From Phycisphaerales bacterium UBA5793 (lineage in GTDB: Bacteria > Planctomycetota > Phycisphaerae > Phycisphaerales > UBA5793), in assembly GCA_002418285.1 (NCBI GenBank), contig DIDT01000019.1:1-34681 (forward strand): a stretch of DNA of 34,681 nucleotides, given 5' to 3'. The notes under the pieces are model-generated. The model did not search any database. It saw only the letters and a list, made by a program, of their open reading frames with translations, and was not told the origin of the DNA. The position numbers and the translations under genes were made by a program. Shown here piece after piece: positions 8,211 through 16,346 of the stretch. Each line of letters starts with the position of its first letter. The stretch's first letter is position 1.

Positions 8211-8505
8211 GCGGCGACCCTCCGCTCAACCGGGCTCTGGCCCGAGGCGGTCGCTGACCTGCGCTACCCCAGTCTACCCGATCTGGATGCACGGCTGGGG
8301 GAAAATGGGCGCGTTTCTGACAGTTCCTCTGCCGGTTCCCGACTGGCTGAGTTTGCGCGGCGGTCGGGTAATCGCTTGAATTCAAACATCCTCTCCAGCC
8401 GATCTTCTGCTGCAGCATACGATCCTGCTTCGCGCTCCGCGGGCGTTCGCGGGGACGCAGAGTCCTGTCCTGCGACGATCGGTGAGGCGCCTTCCGGACG
8501 CACCC
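8211..8505. promoter_or_regulatory. Divergent intergenic region between zinc-ribbon paralogue 3 and the SulP gene
   Basis: This stretch of about 295 bases should hold the promoters of both flanking genes because they point away from each other. I see no convincing sigma-70 boxes, operator repeats or small gene. A GTG at 8482 is in frame with the transporter and could extend it by eight residues. Confidence 0.35.
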
Positions 8506-10278
8506 ATGCACTTTCTGACTCCAAAGTGGGTCCTCTGCTTGCGCGAGGGATACACCGCCAGCAAGTTCGCCGGCGATCTGATCGCCGGCATCACTGTCGC
8601 AGTCATCGCCCTGCCCCTGGCGATGGCCTTTGGCATCAGTTCCATTCCCGAAAACGTGGCGGCCGAACTCGCGGCGATCCACCCGTGGCTCACGCCGCCG
8701 GCGATGGGTCTGTTCACCGCCGTCGTCGCCGGGTTCCTCATGTCCCTTTTCGGCGGCTCGCGCGTGCTCATTGGCGGGCCCACGGGCGCGTTTATCGTCA
8801 TCATCTACGGCATCGCCTCGCGGCACGGTTACGACGGCCTGGCCACCGCCACGCTCATGGCCGCCGTCATCCTCATTCTCATGGGCCTGTTTCGCTTCGG
8901 CTCGATGATCAAGTTCATTCCGTATCCGGTGACGACCGGTTTCACCACCGGCATCGCTGTCATTATCGCCTCGCAGCAGATCAAGGAATTCCTCGGCGTG
9001 CAGCCCCACGACGCCGCGGGACAGCCTGTTGCGCTCCCGCCCGAGTTTGTGGGTAAGTTGCAGATGATTGCCGCGTCTATCGACACCATCGACTGGCCGA
9101 CAGTGGGGGTGTCGCTGGGCTCACTGGCGGTGCTGTTGATCATGCGCCGCTTCTTTTCGCGGATCCCCGGCGCGATCGTGGCCGTCATTCTCGCGTCCAT
9201 CGTCGTGCATTTCACCGGCATGGACAAGGCGCTCGGCGGCACGGTCGAGACGATCGGCTCGCGCTTCACGCAGGGCATTCCCAAGATGCTGCCCATGCCG
9301 CACTGGCCGCACTTCGACTGGTCGATGGTGCGCGACTTGATTCCCGACGCCACGACCATCGCCGTGCTGGCGGGGATCGAGTCACTTCTGGCGGCGGTCG
9401 TTGCCGACGGCATGCTCGGCACGCGGCACAAGTCCGATTGCGAACTCGTCGGGCAGGGCCTGGCCAACATCGGCTCCGTGCTCTTCTTTGGCATTCCCGC
9501 GACCGGCGCCATCGCCCGCACCGCGGCCAACGTCAAATCCGGCGGCCGCACGCCGTTTGCCGGGATGATTCACGCAGGCGTACTGCTGGCCTTCATGCTC
9601 TTTCTCGCGCCGCTGGCCAAGCTCATCCCGCTGCCCACGCTCGCCGCCGTACTCATCATGGTCGCCTGGAACATGAGCGAGATCGATCACTTCCGCTTCA
9701 TCCTCCGCGCGCCGCGCAGCGATGTGCTTGTGCTGCTCACGACCTTTGGTCTGACAGTGTTTGCCGACCTGACAGTCGCGGTGGGGGTGGGCATGGTGCT
9801 CGCCAGCATGCTCTTCATGAAGCGCATGAGCACCGTTTCCAATGTGAGCGAGATCACCGACGAGATGCTCGCCAACCACATCGACGAGCGAGAACTGGCC
9901 GATGAACGTGACCCATTTGCACTGGCCAATCGGACGATACCGCACGACGTCGAAGTCTTCGAGATCGACGGCCCATTTTTCTTCGGTGTGGCGGATCGGC
10001 TCAAGGACACGCTCAGTGGAATGGAGCCCACGCCGCGAGCGTTCATCCTCCGCATGCGCCGTGTGCCGGCCATGGACGCCACGGGCCTGCACGCCCTCGA
10101 GGAGTTTTACCACAAGTGCCACCGCCAGGGCACGACGCTGATCCTCTCGGGCATCCACACCCAGCCGCTGCTCGTGCTTACCAAGGCCGGCCTCGATCAG
10201 GTGATCGGTTCCGAGAACATCGTCGTCGACCTTGATGCAGCACTCACGCGGGCGGGCGCGATTCACGCCCATTCCTAG
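8506..10278 (+). CDS. SulP family inorganic anion transporter with STAS domain
   Basis: This 590-residue inner-membrane protein belongs to the SulP/SLC26 family, which moves sulfate, bicarbonate or related anions, often with sodium or protons. The N-terminal signature includes GDLIAGITVAVIALPLAMAF, followed by the family motif GGPTGAFIVIIYGIA and many hydrophobic segments. GIPATGAIARTAANVKSGGR is the typical late motif. A cytoplasmic STAS domain begins near residue 480 (VEVFEIDGPFFFGVADRL) and contains MDATGLHALEEF, the position where anti-sigma antagonists carry a phosphorylatable Ser. The substrate cannot be told from sequence; the bicarbonate (BicA-like) and sulfate branches are both possible. 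The ATG at 8506 is preferred over the GTG at 8482 because the family-like sequence begins right after it. Confidence 0.95.
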   Translation: MHFLTPKWVLCLREGYTASKFAGDLIAGITVAVIALPLAMAFGISSIPENVAAELAAIHPWLTPPAMGLFTAVVAGFLMSLFGGSRVLIGGPTGAFIVIIYGIASRHGYDGLATATLMAAVILILMGLFRFGSMIKFIPYPVTTGFTTGIAVIIASQQIKEFLGVQPHDAAGQPVALPPEFVGKLQMIAASIDTIDWPTVGVSLGSLAVLLIMRRFFSRIPGAIVAVILASIVVHFTGMDKALGGTVETIGSRFTQGIPKMLPMPHWPHFDWSMVRDLIPDATTIAVLAGIESLLAAVVADGMLGTRHKSDCELVGQGLANIGSVLFFGIPATGAIARTAANVKSGGRTPFAGMIHAGVLLAFMLFLAPLAKLIPLPTLAAVLIMVAWNMSEIDHFRFILRAPRSDVLVLLTTFGLTVFADLTVAVGVGMVLASMLFMKRMSTVSNVSEITDEMLANHIDERELADERDPFALANRTIPHDVEVFEIDGPFFFGVADRLKDTLSGMEPTPRAFILRMRRVPAMDATGLHALEEFYHKCHRQGTTLILSGIHTQPLLVLTKAGLDQVIGSENIVVDLDAALTRAGAIHAHS

Positions 10279-10464
10279 CTGCAGTCCATTCGCGACCGGT
10301 TATCGCCCACTGCATGCACCATTTGTGCCGTCTGTATGGACGCGCCATCGCGCGCCGGCTCGCCAATCCGGCACTCCGTTCGACACGACCACTCCTATAT
10401 GGCACGCTTGACATGGAACTGCACGCGGTGCAGTTGGGTGTATGGGACTTTGGAGTGGTGGAAC

Positions 10465-11751
10465 GTGACCGGTGCCCAAATGACCAGAGCCGTCCAGTCT
10501 TTGCCGCTCGCGGTGCGGCCGCGCCGGAATTTCGGTGCGTCGCTGCCGTTCGGCTACTGGAAGCGCCGACGCATGGCCGTCGCGCTGCTCATGCTCACGC
10601 ACATCCCCGTTATTGCGTGGGCGGCGCATCGCGCACCGGTCGTCTCATTCGCGCTCAGCGCCGGCTTCTTCGCCTGGATCTGGACGCTCGCGCGAACCCG
10701 CGCCCTGCGCGGCTGGTCGGTGCGCCTGCCCGCCGAGGTCATCGCCGATCAGTTGCGCGTGCTGCTGCTCGTTGGTTTGCCTGCTTGCACGCTGGCGTGG
10801 GCGACGGGTGAACCTGTCTGGCTGCCGCTCTTTCTTCAGGCGATCACATTTGCCGCGCTTGCGGGCCAGGCGCTCTTTTTCCGCGGCAAACCGGCGTCGT
10901 GGGTGCGCATTCTCGGCAGCCCCTCCAACCTCGGCGCCGCCGTCGGCACCTTTGATCAGTGCCTCGACCTGCTCGGCCACGCCGGCTGCCGCTTCGCCCC
11001 ATTCCGCGCCGACCGGCCCGAGCCCGAAGCCTGGGAGCGCCGCATCCGTGCCTGGCTCGAACGCGGCGAAACCGTGCTCGTCCTCGAACCCCAACTGCGC
11101 GACATGGCGCTTCGCTTGCGGCCGGCCGGCGATGTCATCATCGGTGACGACTGCCTGCTCTTTGCCTCCATGGCCCGACCGGCTGGCCCGATCACCAACA
11201 TGATTCTCGACTGGCTCAATCGCGCCATCGCCTTCGTCGCCACGCTCACCATGTGGCCGCTGGTGCTCGGCGTGGCGGCGCTGATCAAGCTCGACGACGG
11301 CGGCCCCGTCTTCTTCTCGCAGGAGCGCGTGGGCCTCCACGGCGCCATCTTCACCGTCTACAAGTTCCGCACCATGAGCGTTCAGGCCGATAAGTACGGC
11401 GAGAGTCCGCGCGGCGACTTCGACCCGCGCGTCACCCGCGTCGGCCGCTGGATGCGCCGCCTCTCGCTCGACGAGTTCCCCCAACTCGTCAACGTGCTGC
11501 TCGGCCAGATGCGCCTCGTCGGCCCGCGCCCCGAGATGCCCTTCATCGTCGAAGACTACGACCAGCGCCAGCAGCAGCGCCTCACCGTCAAGCCCGGCAT
11601 CACCGGCCTCTGGCAGGTCTCCCCGCACCGCAACGACCCGATCCACGAACACATCGAGTACGACCTCGCCTACATCGCCCACCGCGGCCCCATCCTCGAT
11701 CTTGCACTGATCATCGCAACGCTCGGACTGGCGAATCGCAGCGGCGCATGA
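10465..11751 (+). CDS. Exopolysaccharide-type sugar transferase (WcaJ/ExoY family)
   Basis: The C-terminal half is a polyprenyl-phosphate sugar-1-phosphate transferase domain, which starts polysaccharide repeat units by placing a sugar phosphate on undecaprenyl phosphate at the inner membrane. A membrane segment (WLNRAIAFVATLTMWPLVLG) precedes GGPVFFSQERVGLHGAIF, YKFRTM, LDEFPQLVNVLLGQMRLVGP, RPEMP and VKPGITGLWQVSPH, in the order of the family. The N-terminal 230 residues hold several hydrophobic stretches and a cytosolic region, as in the longer WcaJ-type members. The start is uncertain. GTG at 10465 follows a GGAG, ATG at 10480 is close by, and starts at 10399 or 10336 would add sequence that does not look coding. 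No other polysaccharide gene is adjacent, so the product is unknown. Confidence 0.9.
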   Translation: MTGAQMTRAVQSLPLAVRPRRNFGASLPFGYWKRRRMAVALLMLTHIPVIAWAAHRAPVVSFALSAGFFAWIWTLARTRALRGWSVRLPAEVIADQLRVLLLVGLPACTLAWATGEPVWLPLFLQAITFAALAGQALFFRGKPASWVRILGSPSNLGAAVGTFDQCLDLLGHAGCRFAPFRADRPEPEAWERRIRAWLERGETVLVLEPQLRDMALRLRPAGDVIIGDDCLLFASMARPAGPITNMILDWLNRAIAFVATLTMWPLVLGVAALIKLDDGGPVFFSQERVGLHGAIFTVYKFRTMSVQADKYGESPRGDFDPRVTRVGRWMRRLSLDEFPQLVNVLLGQMRLVGPRPEMPFIVEDYDQRQQQRLTVKPGITGLWQVSPHRNDPIHEHIEYDLAYIAHRGPILDLALIIATLGLANRSGA

Positions 11752-11784
11752 AAAAGGAGCCCATGTCCAACGAACATGGGCTCC
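11751..11784 (-). terminator. Intrinsic terminator for the propeller gene
   Basis: On the minus strand GGAGCCCATGT (11784-11774), a seven-base loop and ACATGGGCTCC (11766-11756) form a perfect 11-pair stem. Five T residues follow at 11755-11751. This is a classic Rho-independent terminator 26 bases past the stop of the minus-strand propeller gene. It overlaps the stop codon of the convergent sugar transferase gene by one base. Read on the plus strand the T run is missing, so it should mainly serve the minus strand. Confidence 0.85.
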
Positions 11785-11809
11785 AAATGATTCACGGCGT
11801 GTGTTGCCC

Positions 11810-13216
11810 TCATTGAATCCGCGCTACGCTGCTCGGCCGACACGTCTCCAGATCAAGCAGTTGCAGATACCCACCGCAAGCACCCGGGCCGGCGTTGGCG
11901 TTGAGCGTGCGCGAGCCATCCTGGCCCGCACTGCCTTGGAATGCAATCTGAATCTGGTTCACGCCGAGACCGAGTTGCGTGCCCGCACACGGCCGGCCAT
12001 TCGGCACGATGAACGACCCCTGATTGCGCGCGTAGATCAGCGCCACCTGCCCGTTCGGCGTCGCGCCCGACCATGACACCTGGATCGGTCCGCCGGATGG
12101 GCACGTCGCCGTCACCGTCAGCACAACGTCGCCGCCGCCGCAATCCTGCCAGTGCGCCGCTCGATTGGCGCTTTGACCATCCGCCTCAATAAACGCTCCG
12201 CCGGCGATGAGATTGTTGTCCCAGATGGTCAGATCGTTCACATTGTCGTTCATCCCGCCGCCCATGCCGCCCCACGCCGAGCCGTTCCACCGCGCCATGT
12301 GTTTCGCCACGGCCCGGCCGGCCGTCGTGAACTCGCCGCCGGCGATCAGATCACCGCCGTAGACCATGAGTGTGCCGACAAGGCCGTTGGTGCCGGCATC
12401 GAGCGCCGCCCACGCCGAGCCATTCCATCGAGCAATGCGGTTGGCATTCTGTCCGCCGGCCATGGTGAATTCGCCGGCTGCGACAAGTTCACCGGCAAAT
12501 GTCGTGAGCGCGTACACCGTGTTATTCACACCGCTGCCCATGGCCGACCAGGCAGAGCCGTTCCACTGCGCGATGTGGCTGGCCGGCTGCGTGAATCCCC
12601 CGCCGGCAATCAGATTACCACCGTACGTCGCCAGCGCCGACACGGGCCAGTCCATCCCGCTTCCAAGCGCCGCCCACCTCGAGCCGTTCCACCGCGCGAT
12701 TCGACTGGCGCTCTGTCCGCCTGCGTTGCTGAAGAACCCACCCGCGATGAGTTCGTTGTTGTAGACACCCAGCGCGTAGACATCGCCGTCGATTCCACTG
12801 CCAAGCGGCTGCCAGTCGATGCCGTTCCACCGCGCGATGTTGCTGGCGCTTTGTCCTCCGGCCATGGAGAAGTGCCCTGCGGCAATGAGGTCGCCGTTGT
12901 AGACCGTCAGCGCGTAGACGTCGCCATTGATCCCCGCCGGATCCAGCGCCAGCCACCCGGCGCCCCACGTCCAGCGCGCAATGTGGTTCGCAGTCTGCCC
13001 GCCAGCGGTGGTGAAACTGCCGGCGGCGATCAGGGGGCCGTCGTACACCGTCAGCGCCTCCACGGCTCCATTCAGGCCGTCATCCATCGCGTGCCACGCA
13101 TCGCATTGCGCCTGCGTCAAACTCTGGAAACCCAGCAGTGCGCCGCAACAGACAAGCAGAGACATCTTTCGGCTGCGCGGTACCTGACCCATCAGCGTCG
13201 CTGTGTTGCTTCTCAT
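11810..13216 (-). CDS. Secreted seven-repeat beta-propeller protein
   Basis: A 468-residue exported protein of unknown binding function. A signal peptide is visible: basic start, then MSLLVCCGALLGFQSLTQAQ followed by C-D-A-W. Seven repeats of about 40-47 residues follow, each with the pattern W-x-x-[LM]-x-x-G-x-x-x-x-V-x-x-L-x-x-[YFW]-x-x-x-L-[IV]-A-[AG]-G-x-F; most continue A-G-G-Q-x-A-x-x-I-A-R-W-N-G. Seven such units suggest a seven-bladed propeller. After about residue 365 comes a cysteine-containing domain (VTATCPSGGPIQVSWSGATP) that resembles the partial protein at 34400-34681 and may be a C-terminal export or anchoring module. ATG at 13216 is chosen because AGAGAGGTGG precedes it and the signal peptide starts soon after; an upstream extension to 13312 is non-coding in character. 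An intrinsic terminator follows the gene. Confidence 0.88.
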   Translation of the reverse strand: MRSNTATLMGQVPRSRKMSLLVCCGALLGFQSLTQAQCDAWHAMDDGLNGAVEALTVYDGPLIAAGSFTTAGGQTANHIARWTWGAGWLALDPAGINGDVYALTVYNGDLIAAGHFSMAGGQSASNIARWNGIDWQPLGSGIDGDVYALGVYNNELIAGGFFSNAGGQSASRIARWNGSRWAALGSGMDWPVSALATYGGNLIAGGGFTQPASHIAQWNGSAWSAMGSGVNNTVYALTTFAGELVAAGEFTMAGGQNANRIARWNGSAWAALDAGTNGLVGTLMVYGGDLIAGGEFTTAGRAVAKHMARWNGSAWGGMGGGMNDNVNDLTIWDNNLIAGGAFIEADGQSANRAAHWQDCGGGDVVLTVTATCPSGGPIQVSWSGATPNGQVALIYARNQGSFIVPNGRPCAGTQLGLGVNQIQIAFQGSAGQDGSRTLNANAGPGACGGYLQLLDLETCRPSSVARIQ

Positions 13217-13398
13217 TTTCCACCTCTCTCCGGATCGCGATTGGACGACCTGCCAACATTGTGACCGATTGGCACCCGATCTGTCAAGGTGTTTTGTCCC
13301 CATTGCGTACATTTCGCGGATTTCGCACCGTTATGGGCGGCACTTCTTGCTATTGGCGAGCCGTGCCATCGCCAGCCAAAGGTGATATATTCCAATTG

Positions 13399-14610
13399 AT
13401 GAACGCCGGCGATCTCCCCAATGCCCACCTTCGCGTCATGCTGCGGCTGTCGATGACGCCGGGCATCGGACCGATTCTCATCGCCCGCCTGCGCGAGCGT
13501 TTCGGCTCGGCTCAGGGCGTGCTCGAAGCGCCTCTCACCCATCTGCAACAGGTGCAGGGAATCAGCGCCGACAAAGCGCGGGCGATTCAACGTGGCGTCG
13601 ATGAAAGTGAGATCGATGTCGAACTCGCCGAGGCGGCAGCGCGCGGGGCGACCGTTCTGTCCATCGACGATCCACATTACCCGCCGCTGCTCAAGTCAAT
13701 CCCTGATCCGCCGCCAATCCTCTACGTGCGCGGCTCGCTCGAACCCACCGACGTCTACTCCATCGCCATCGTCGGCACGCGCAATTGCTCTGCATACGGT
13801 CGCGATCAGTCCGGGCGACTGTCCGCAGCCCTTGCGCAGCGAGGCCTCGCCATCATCTCCGGCGGAGCGCGAGGCATCGACACCGAGGCGCATCGCGGCG
13901 CCATGCGCGGCGGCGGACGCACGCTCGTCGTCATGGGGTGCGGACTGTCGCATCACTACCCGCCCGAAAACGAATCGCTCTTCGAGTCGATTGTCGGCGA
14001 AAGCCGCGGCTCGCTCGTCAGCGAGTTCCCCATGCGCCTCGGCCCGAGCAAGGAGAACTTCCCTCGGCGCAATCGCATCATCTCCGGACTGTCGCTCGGC
14101 ACGCTCGTCATCGAAGCGGGCGATCGCAGCGGAGCGCTCATCACGGCCCGCCTCGCCTGTGAAGAACACCACCGCGAAGTGTTCGCCATCCCCGGCAATG
14201 TCGATTCGCCGCGCGCCGCAGGTTGTCACAGGATGATCCGCGAGGGCTGGGCGAAACTTGTCACGGGCGCCAGTGACATTCTCGAATCACTCGAAGGCAG
14301 TGAGCACCTCGTGGCAGGAGCGATGCGCGAAGCGGGGCTCGATCTTGGCGCAGCCGAGTCGCTCTTTGCACCTCCTGCGCAAGACCGCGCCGCAACGAAC
14401 GAGCGCAACCCGACGCCAATCGCTCAGCTCAATCTCACGCCAAGTCAGCAGAAGATCCTTGAAGCGTTGGACAGCAACGCTGTTGAACTCGATGAACTCT
14501 CGGCTCGCACCGGACTGCCCATTCACACCCTGCAGGCCGACATCACGGTCCTGCAGATACGCGGGTTGGTGGGCAAGGCCGGAATCAGCACCGTGGAGCG
14601 GCGCAAGTAA
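13399..14610 (+). CDS. dprA: DNA processing protein DprA (Smf)
   Basis: DprA binds incoming single-stranded DNA during natural transformation and loads RecA. The 403-residue product has a helix-hairpin-helix-like N-terminus (LSMTPGIGPILIARLRERFG) and a Rossmann-like core with GTRNCSAYGRDQSGRLSAAL, SGGARGIDTEAHRGAM (about 154-169) and ENFPRRNRIISGLSLGTLVI (from about 219). A C-terminal winged-helix domain follows (LTPSQQKILEALDSNAVELD and beyond). ATG at 13399 is selected because the preceding in-frame codons back to 13138 run through the divergent promoter region and the neighbouring gene. There is no strong ribosome site, only GGTGA about 15 bases upstream. It diverges from the propeller gene and converges with gpmI, seven bases between stops. 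Many bacteria without known transformation also carry dprA. Confidence 0.95.
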   Translation: MNAGDLPNAHLRVMLRLSMTPGIGPILIARLRERFGSAQGVLEAPLTHLQQVQGISADKARAIQRGVDESEIDVELAEAAARGATVLSIDDPHYPPLLKSIPDPPPILYVRGSLEPTDVYSIAIVGTRNCSAYGRDQSGRLSAALAQRGLAIISGGARGIDTEAHRGAMRGGGRTLVVMGCGLSHHYPPENESLFESIVGESRGSLVSEFPMRLGPSKENFPRRNRIISGLSLGTLVIEAGDRSGALITARLACEEHHREVFAIPGNVDSPRAAGCHRMIREGWAKLVTGASDILESLEGSEHLVAGAMREAGLDLGAAESLFAPPAQDRAATNERNPTPIAQLNLTPSQQKILEALDSNAVELDELSARTGLPIHTLQADITVLQIRGLVGKAGISTVERRK

Positions 14611-14617
14611 GTGAGGA

Positions 14618-16297
14618 CTACTCCAGCAGCGACTGGCCCGTCATCGCTTCGGGCACACTCAGCCCCGTCATGTGAAACGCCGTGGGCATGACATCGGCGA
14701 GCCGCCCGCCGCGCCGCAGCGTGTGATTCCTGAACGCTTCGCCAACAACAATCAGCGGTACATCGTACAGCGTGTGCGCCGTGTGCGGTCCATTCGTCTT
14801 GGGATCAAACATCTGCTCCGCGTTGCCGTGGTCCGCGGTCACAATGAGCGATCCGCCGCGCTTGAGAGCTGCCTCGACGATCGCGCCCACACAACCGTCA
14901 ACGGTCTCAACAGCCTTGATCGCCGCATCGAGTTTGCCGGTGTGGCCGACCATGTCGGCGTTGGCGAAATTGACAATGATGAACGGCTCGCAATCCTCAG
15001 CCGCGAGTCGCGCCAGGACCGCATCGCGCACGCCCGCAGCGCTCATCGCCGGCTGCTGGTCGTAGGTGGACACCTTCGGACTCTGGATGATCTGCCGATG
15101 CTCGCCGTCGAACGGTTCATCCCGGTAATCATTAAAGAAAAACGTGACGTGGGCGAACTTCTCCGTCTCGGCGCAGCGGAACTGCGTCAGGCCGAGCTGC
15201 GAAAGATAGTCGCCGACAATGTCCTTCAGCTTCGGCGGCTTCGGATACGCCACTTTTACCCACTGATTCAGCTCCTTCTCGTACTCGCACATCGTAATGA
15301 CGTGGACGTTGCGCTGATCGTCCCCTTGGCTGGTGCGGGCAAATCCCTTAGCGCCCGTGTCCGGAGAGGGCTTGACGCGCCCTTCGAACTCGGGCATCGC
15401 CAGCGCCCGCACCAGTTGGCGCGGCCGATCACCGCGATAATTGTAAAAGATCACGATGTCGCCCGGGTCGATGCGCCCCGCCAGTGCTTGATCTTCATCG
15501 GCTCCGATCATGGACGGCGTGACAAACTCGTCGCCGCGCATCTCGTCGCTCTCCGGCTCGTCGTAATACTGCTGGACGGCCTGCATCGCGTGTCGGAACT
15601 GAGGTGGAGGCGGCGTCCGCTCGTCACTCAGATCATCGCTGGTGCACGTGAGGCAATCCCACGCCCGCTTGATCCGGTCCCAGCGGTTGTCACGATCCAT
15701 CGCCCAGTACCGGCCCATCACCGAGGCAATGCGTCCGATGCCGATCTCCTTGATCTTGTCCTCCACCTGGTCGACGAAGTCGATGCCGGTAAAGGGACCC
15801 GTGTCGCGTCCGTCCGTAAACAGGTGGATGCACACCGATTCCGGCCGCAGGCCCTCGCGCCGGCACATCTCAAGCAGTGCGTACAGGTGCTCAAGCCGCC
15901 CATGAACCCCGGCGTCCGAGCAGATGCCCATCAGGTGCAGATGATGCCGGCCCGATTGTCGGATGCGCTCCATCGCGTGCACGAACACTTCATTGGCGAA
16001 GAACGATTCATCTTCGATCGCTTTGCTGATGCGCACCGAGTCCTGGTTGACGATGCGTCCGGCGCCGAGGTTCTGGTGGCCGACTTCGCTGTTGCCCGTC
16101 GTGCCGTCGGGCACGCCGACATCCTCTCCGCTGGTGTGGATGAGCGTGTTCGGATAGTCGTGTATCAGCCGATCTGCGACGGGGGTTTTCGCGAGATGAA
16201 CTGCGTTGAATGAATCGTGCTCGCGATTGGGGTTTTCCCCCCAGCCGTCGCGGACGATGAGAATGCAGGGTGCGTTGACAGGTTGGGTGCTGGGCAT
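14618..16297 (-). CDS. gpmI: 2,3-bisphosphoglycerate-independent phosphoglycerate mutase
   Basis: This glycolytic enzyme interconverts 3- and 2-phosphoglycerate through a phosphoserine intermediate and needs two metal ions, usually manganese. The 559-residue product carries LIVRDGWGENP with metal ligand Asp17. The catalytic serine is Ser70 in DGTTGNSEVGHQNLGAGRIV. LHLMGICSDAGVHGRLEHLY, HLFTDGRDTGPFTGIDFV, the FNYRGDRPRQL phosphate-binding segment and ADHGNAEQMFDP with GPHTAHTLYDVP near the C-terminus complete the family set. It is longer than the usual 510 residues because of extra sequence in the middle (a polar insertion around DDLSDERTPPPPQ and another near SPDTGAKGFARTSQGDDQ). It diverges from the RND transporter across only 49 bases and has no obvious Shine-Dalgarno. 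Confidence 0.96.
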   Translation of the reverse strand: MPSTQPVNAPCILIVRDGWGENPNREHDSFNAVHLAKTPVADRLIHDYPNTLIHTSGEDVGVPDGTTGNSEVGHQNLGAGRIVNQDSVRISKAIEDESFFANEVFVHAMERIRQSGRHHLHLMGICSDAGVHGRLEHLYALLEMCRREGLRPESVCIHLFTDGRDTGPFTGIDFVDQVEDKIKEIGIGRIASVMGRYWAMDRDNRWDRIKRAWDCLTCTSDDLSDERTPPPPQFRHAMQAVQQYYDEPESDEMRGDEFVTPSMIGADEDQALAGRIDPGDIVIFYNYRGDRPRQLVRALAMPEFEGRVKPSPDTGAKGFARTSQGDDQRNVHVITMCEYEKELNQWVKVAYPKPPKLKDIVGDYLSQLGLTQFRCAETEKFAHVTFFFNDYRDEPFDGEHRQIIQSPKVSTYDQQPAMSAAGVRDAVLARLAAEDCEPFIIVNFANADMVGHTGKLDAAIKAVETVDGCVGAIVEAALKRGGSLIVTADHGNAEQMFDPKTNGPHTAHTLYDVPLIVVGEAFRNHTLRRGGRLADVMPTAFHMTGLSVPEAMTGQSLLE

Positions 16298-16346
16298 GAT
16301 CCAAGAGGATATCGCGCCGAAGGTGCGGGACTAAACTTCTGTTCTC

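Noticed and set aside
10277..10316. Inverted TGCAGT/ACTGCA after the SulP gene as a terminator
   Set aside because: Only six pairs across a loop of more than 20 bases and no T run.
12152..13264. 370-codon plus-strand frame opposite the propeller gene
   Set aside because: Its apparent repeats mirror the propeller repeats on the coding strand.
13138..13398. Upstream extension of dprA by 87 codons
   Set aside because: It covers the start of the divergent propeller gene and the promoter region, and the residues are unlike DprA.
14672..16213. Long open plus-strand frame (513 codons) antisense to gpmI
   Set aside because: The opposite strand encodes a complete, motif-rich phosphoglycerate mutase. 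The frame is a GC-rich shadow with arginine-heavy, motif-free sequence.
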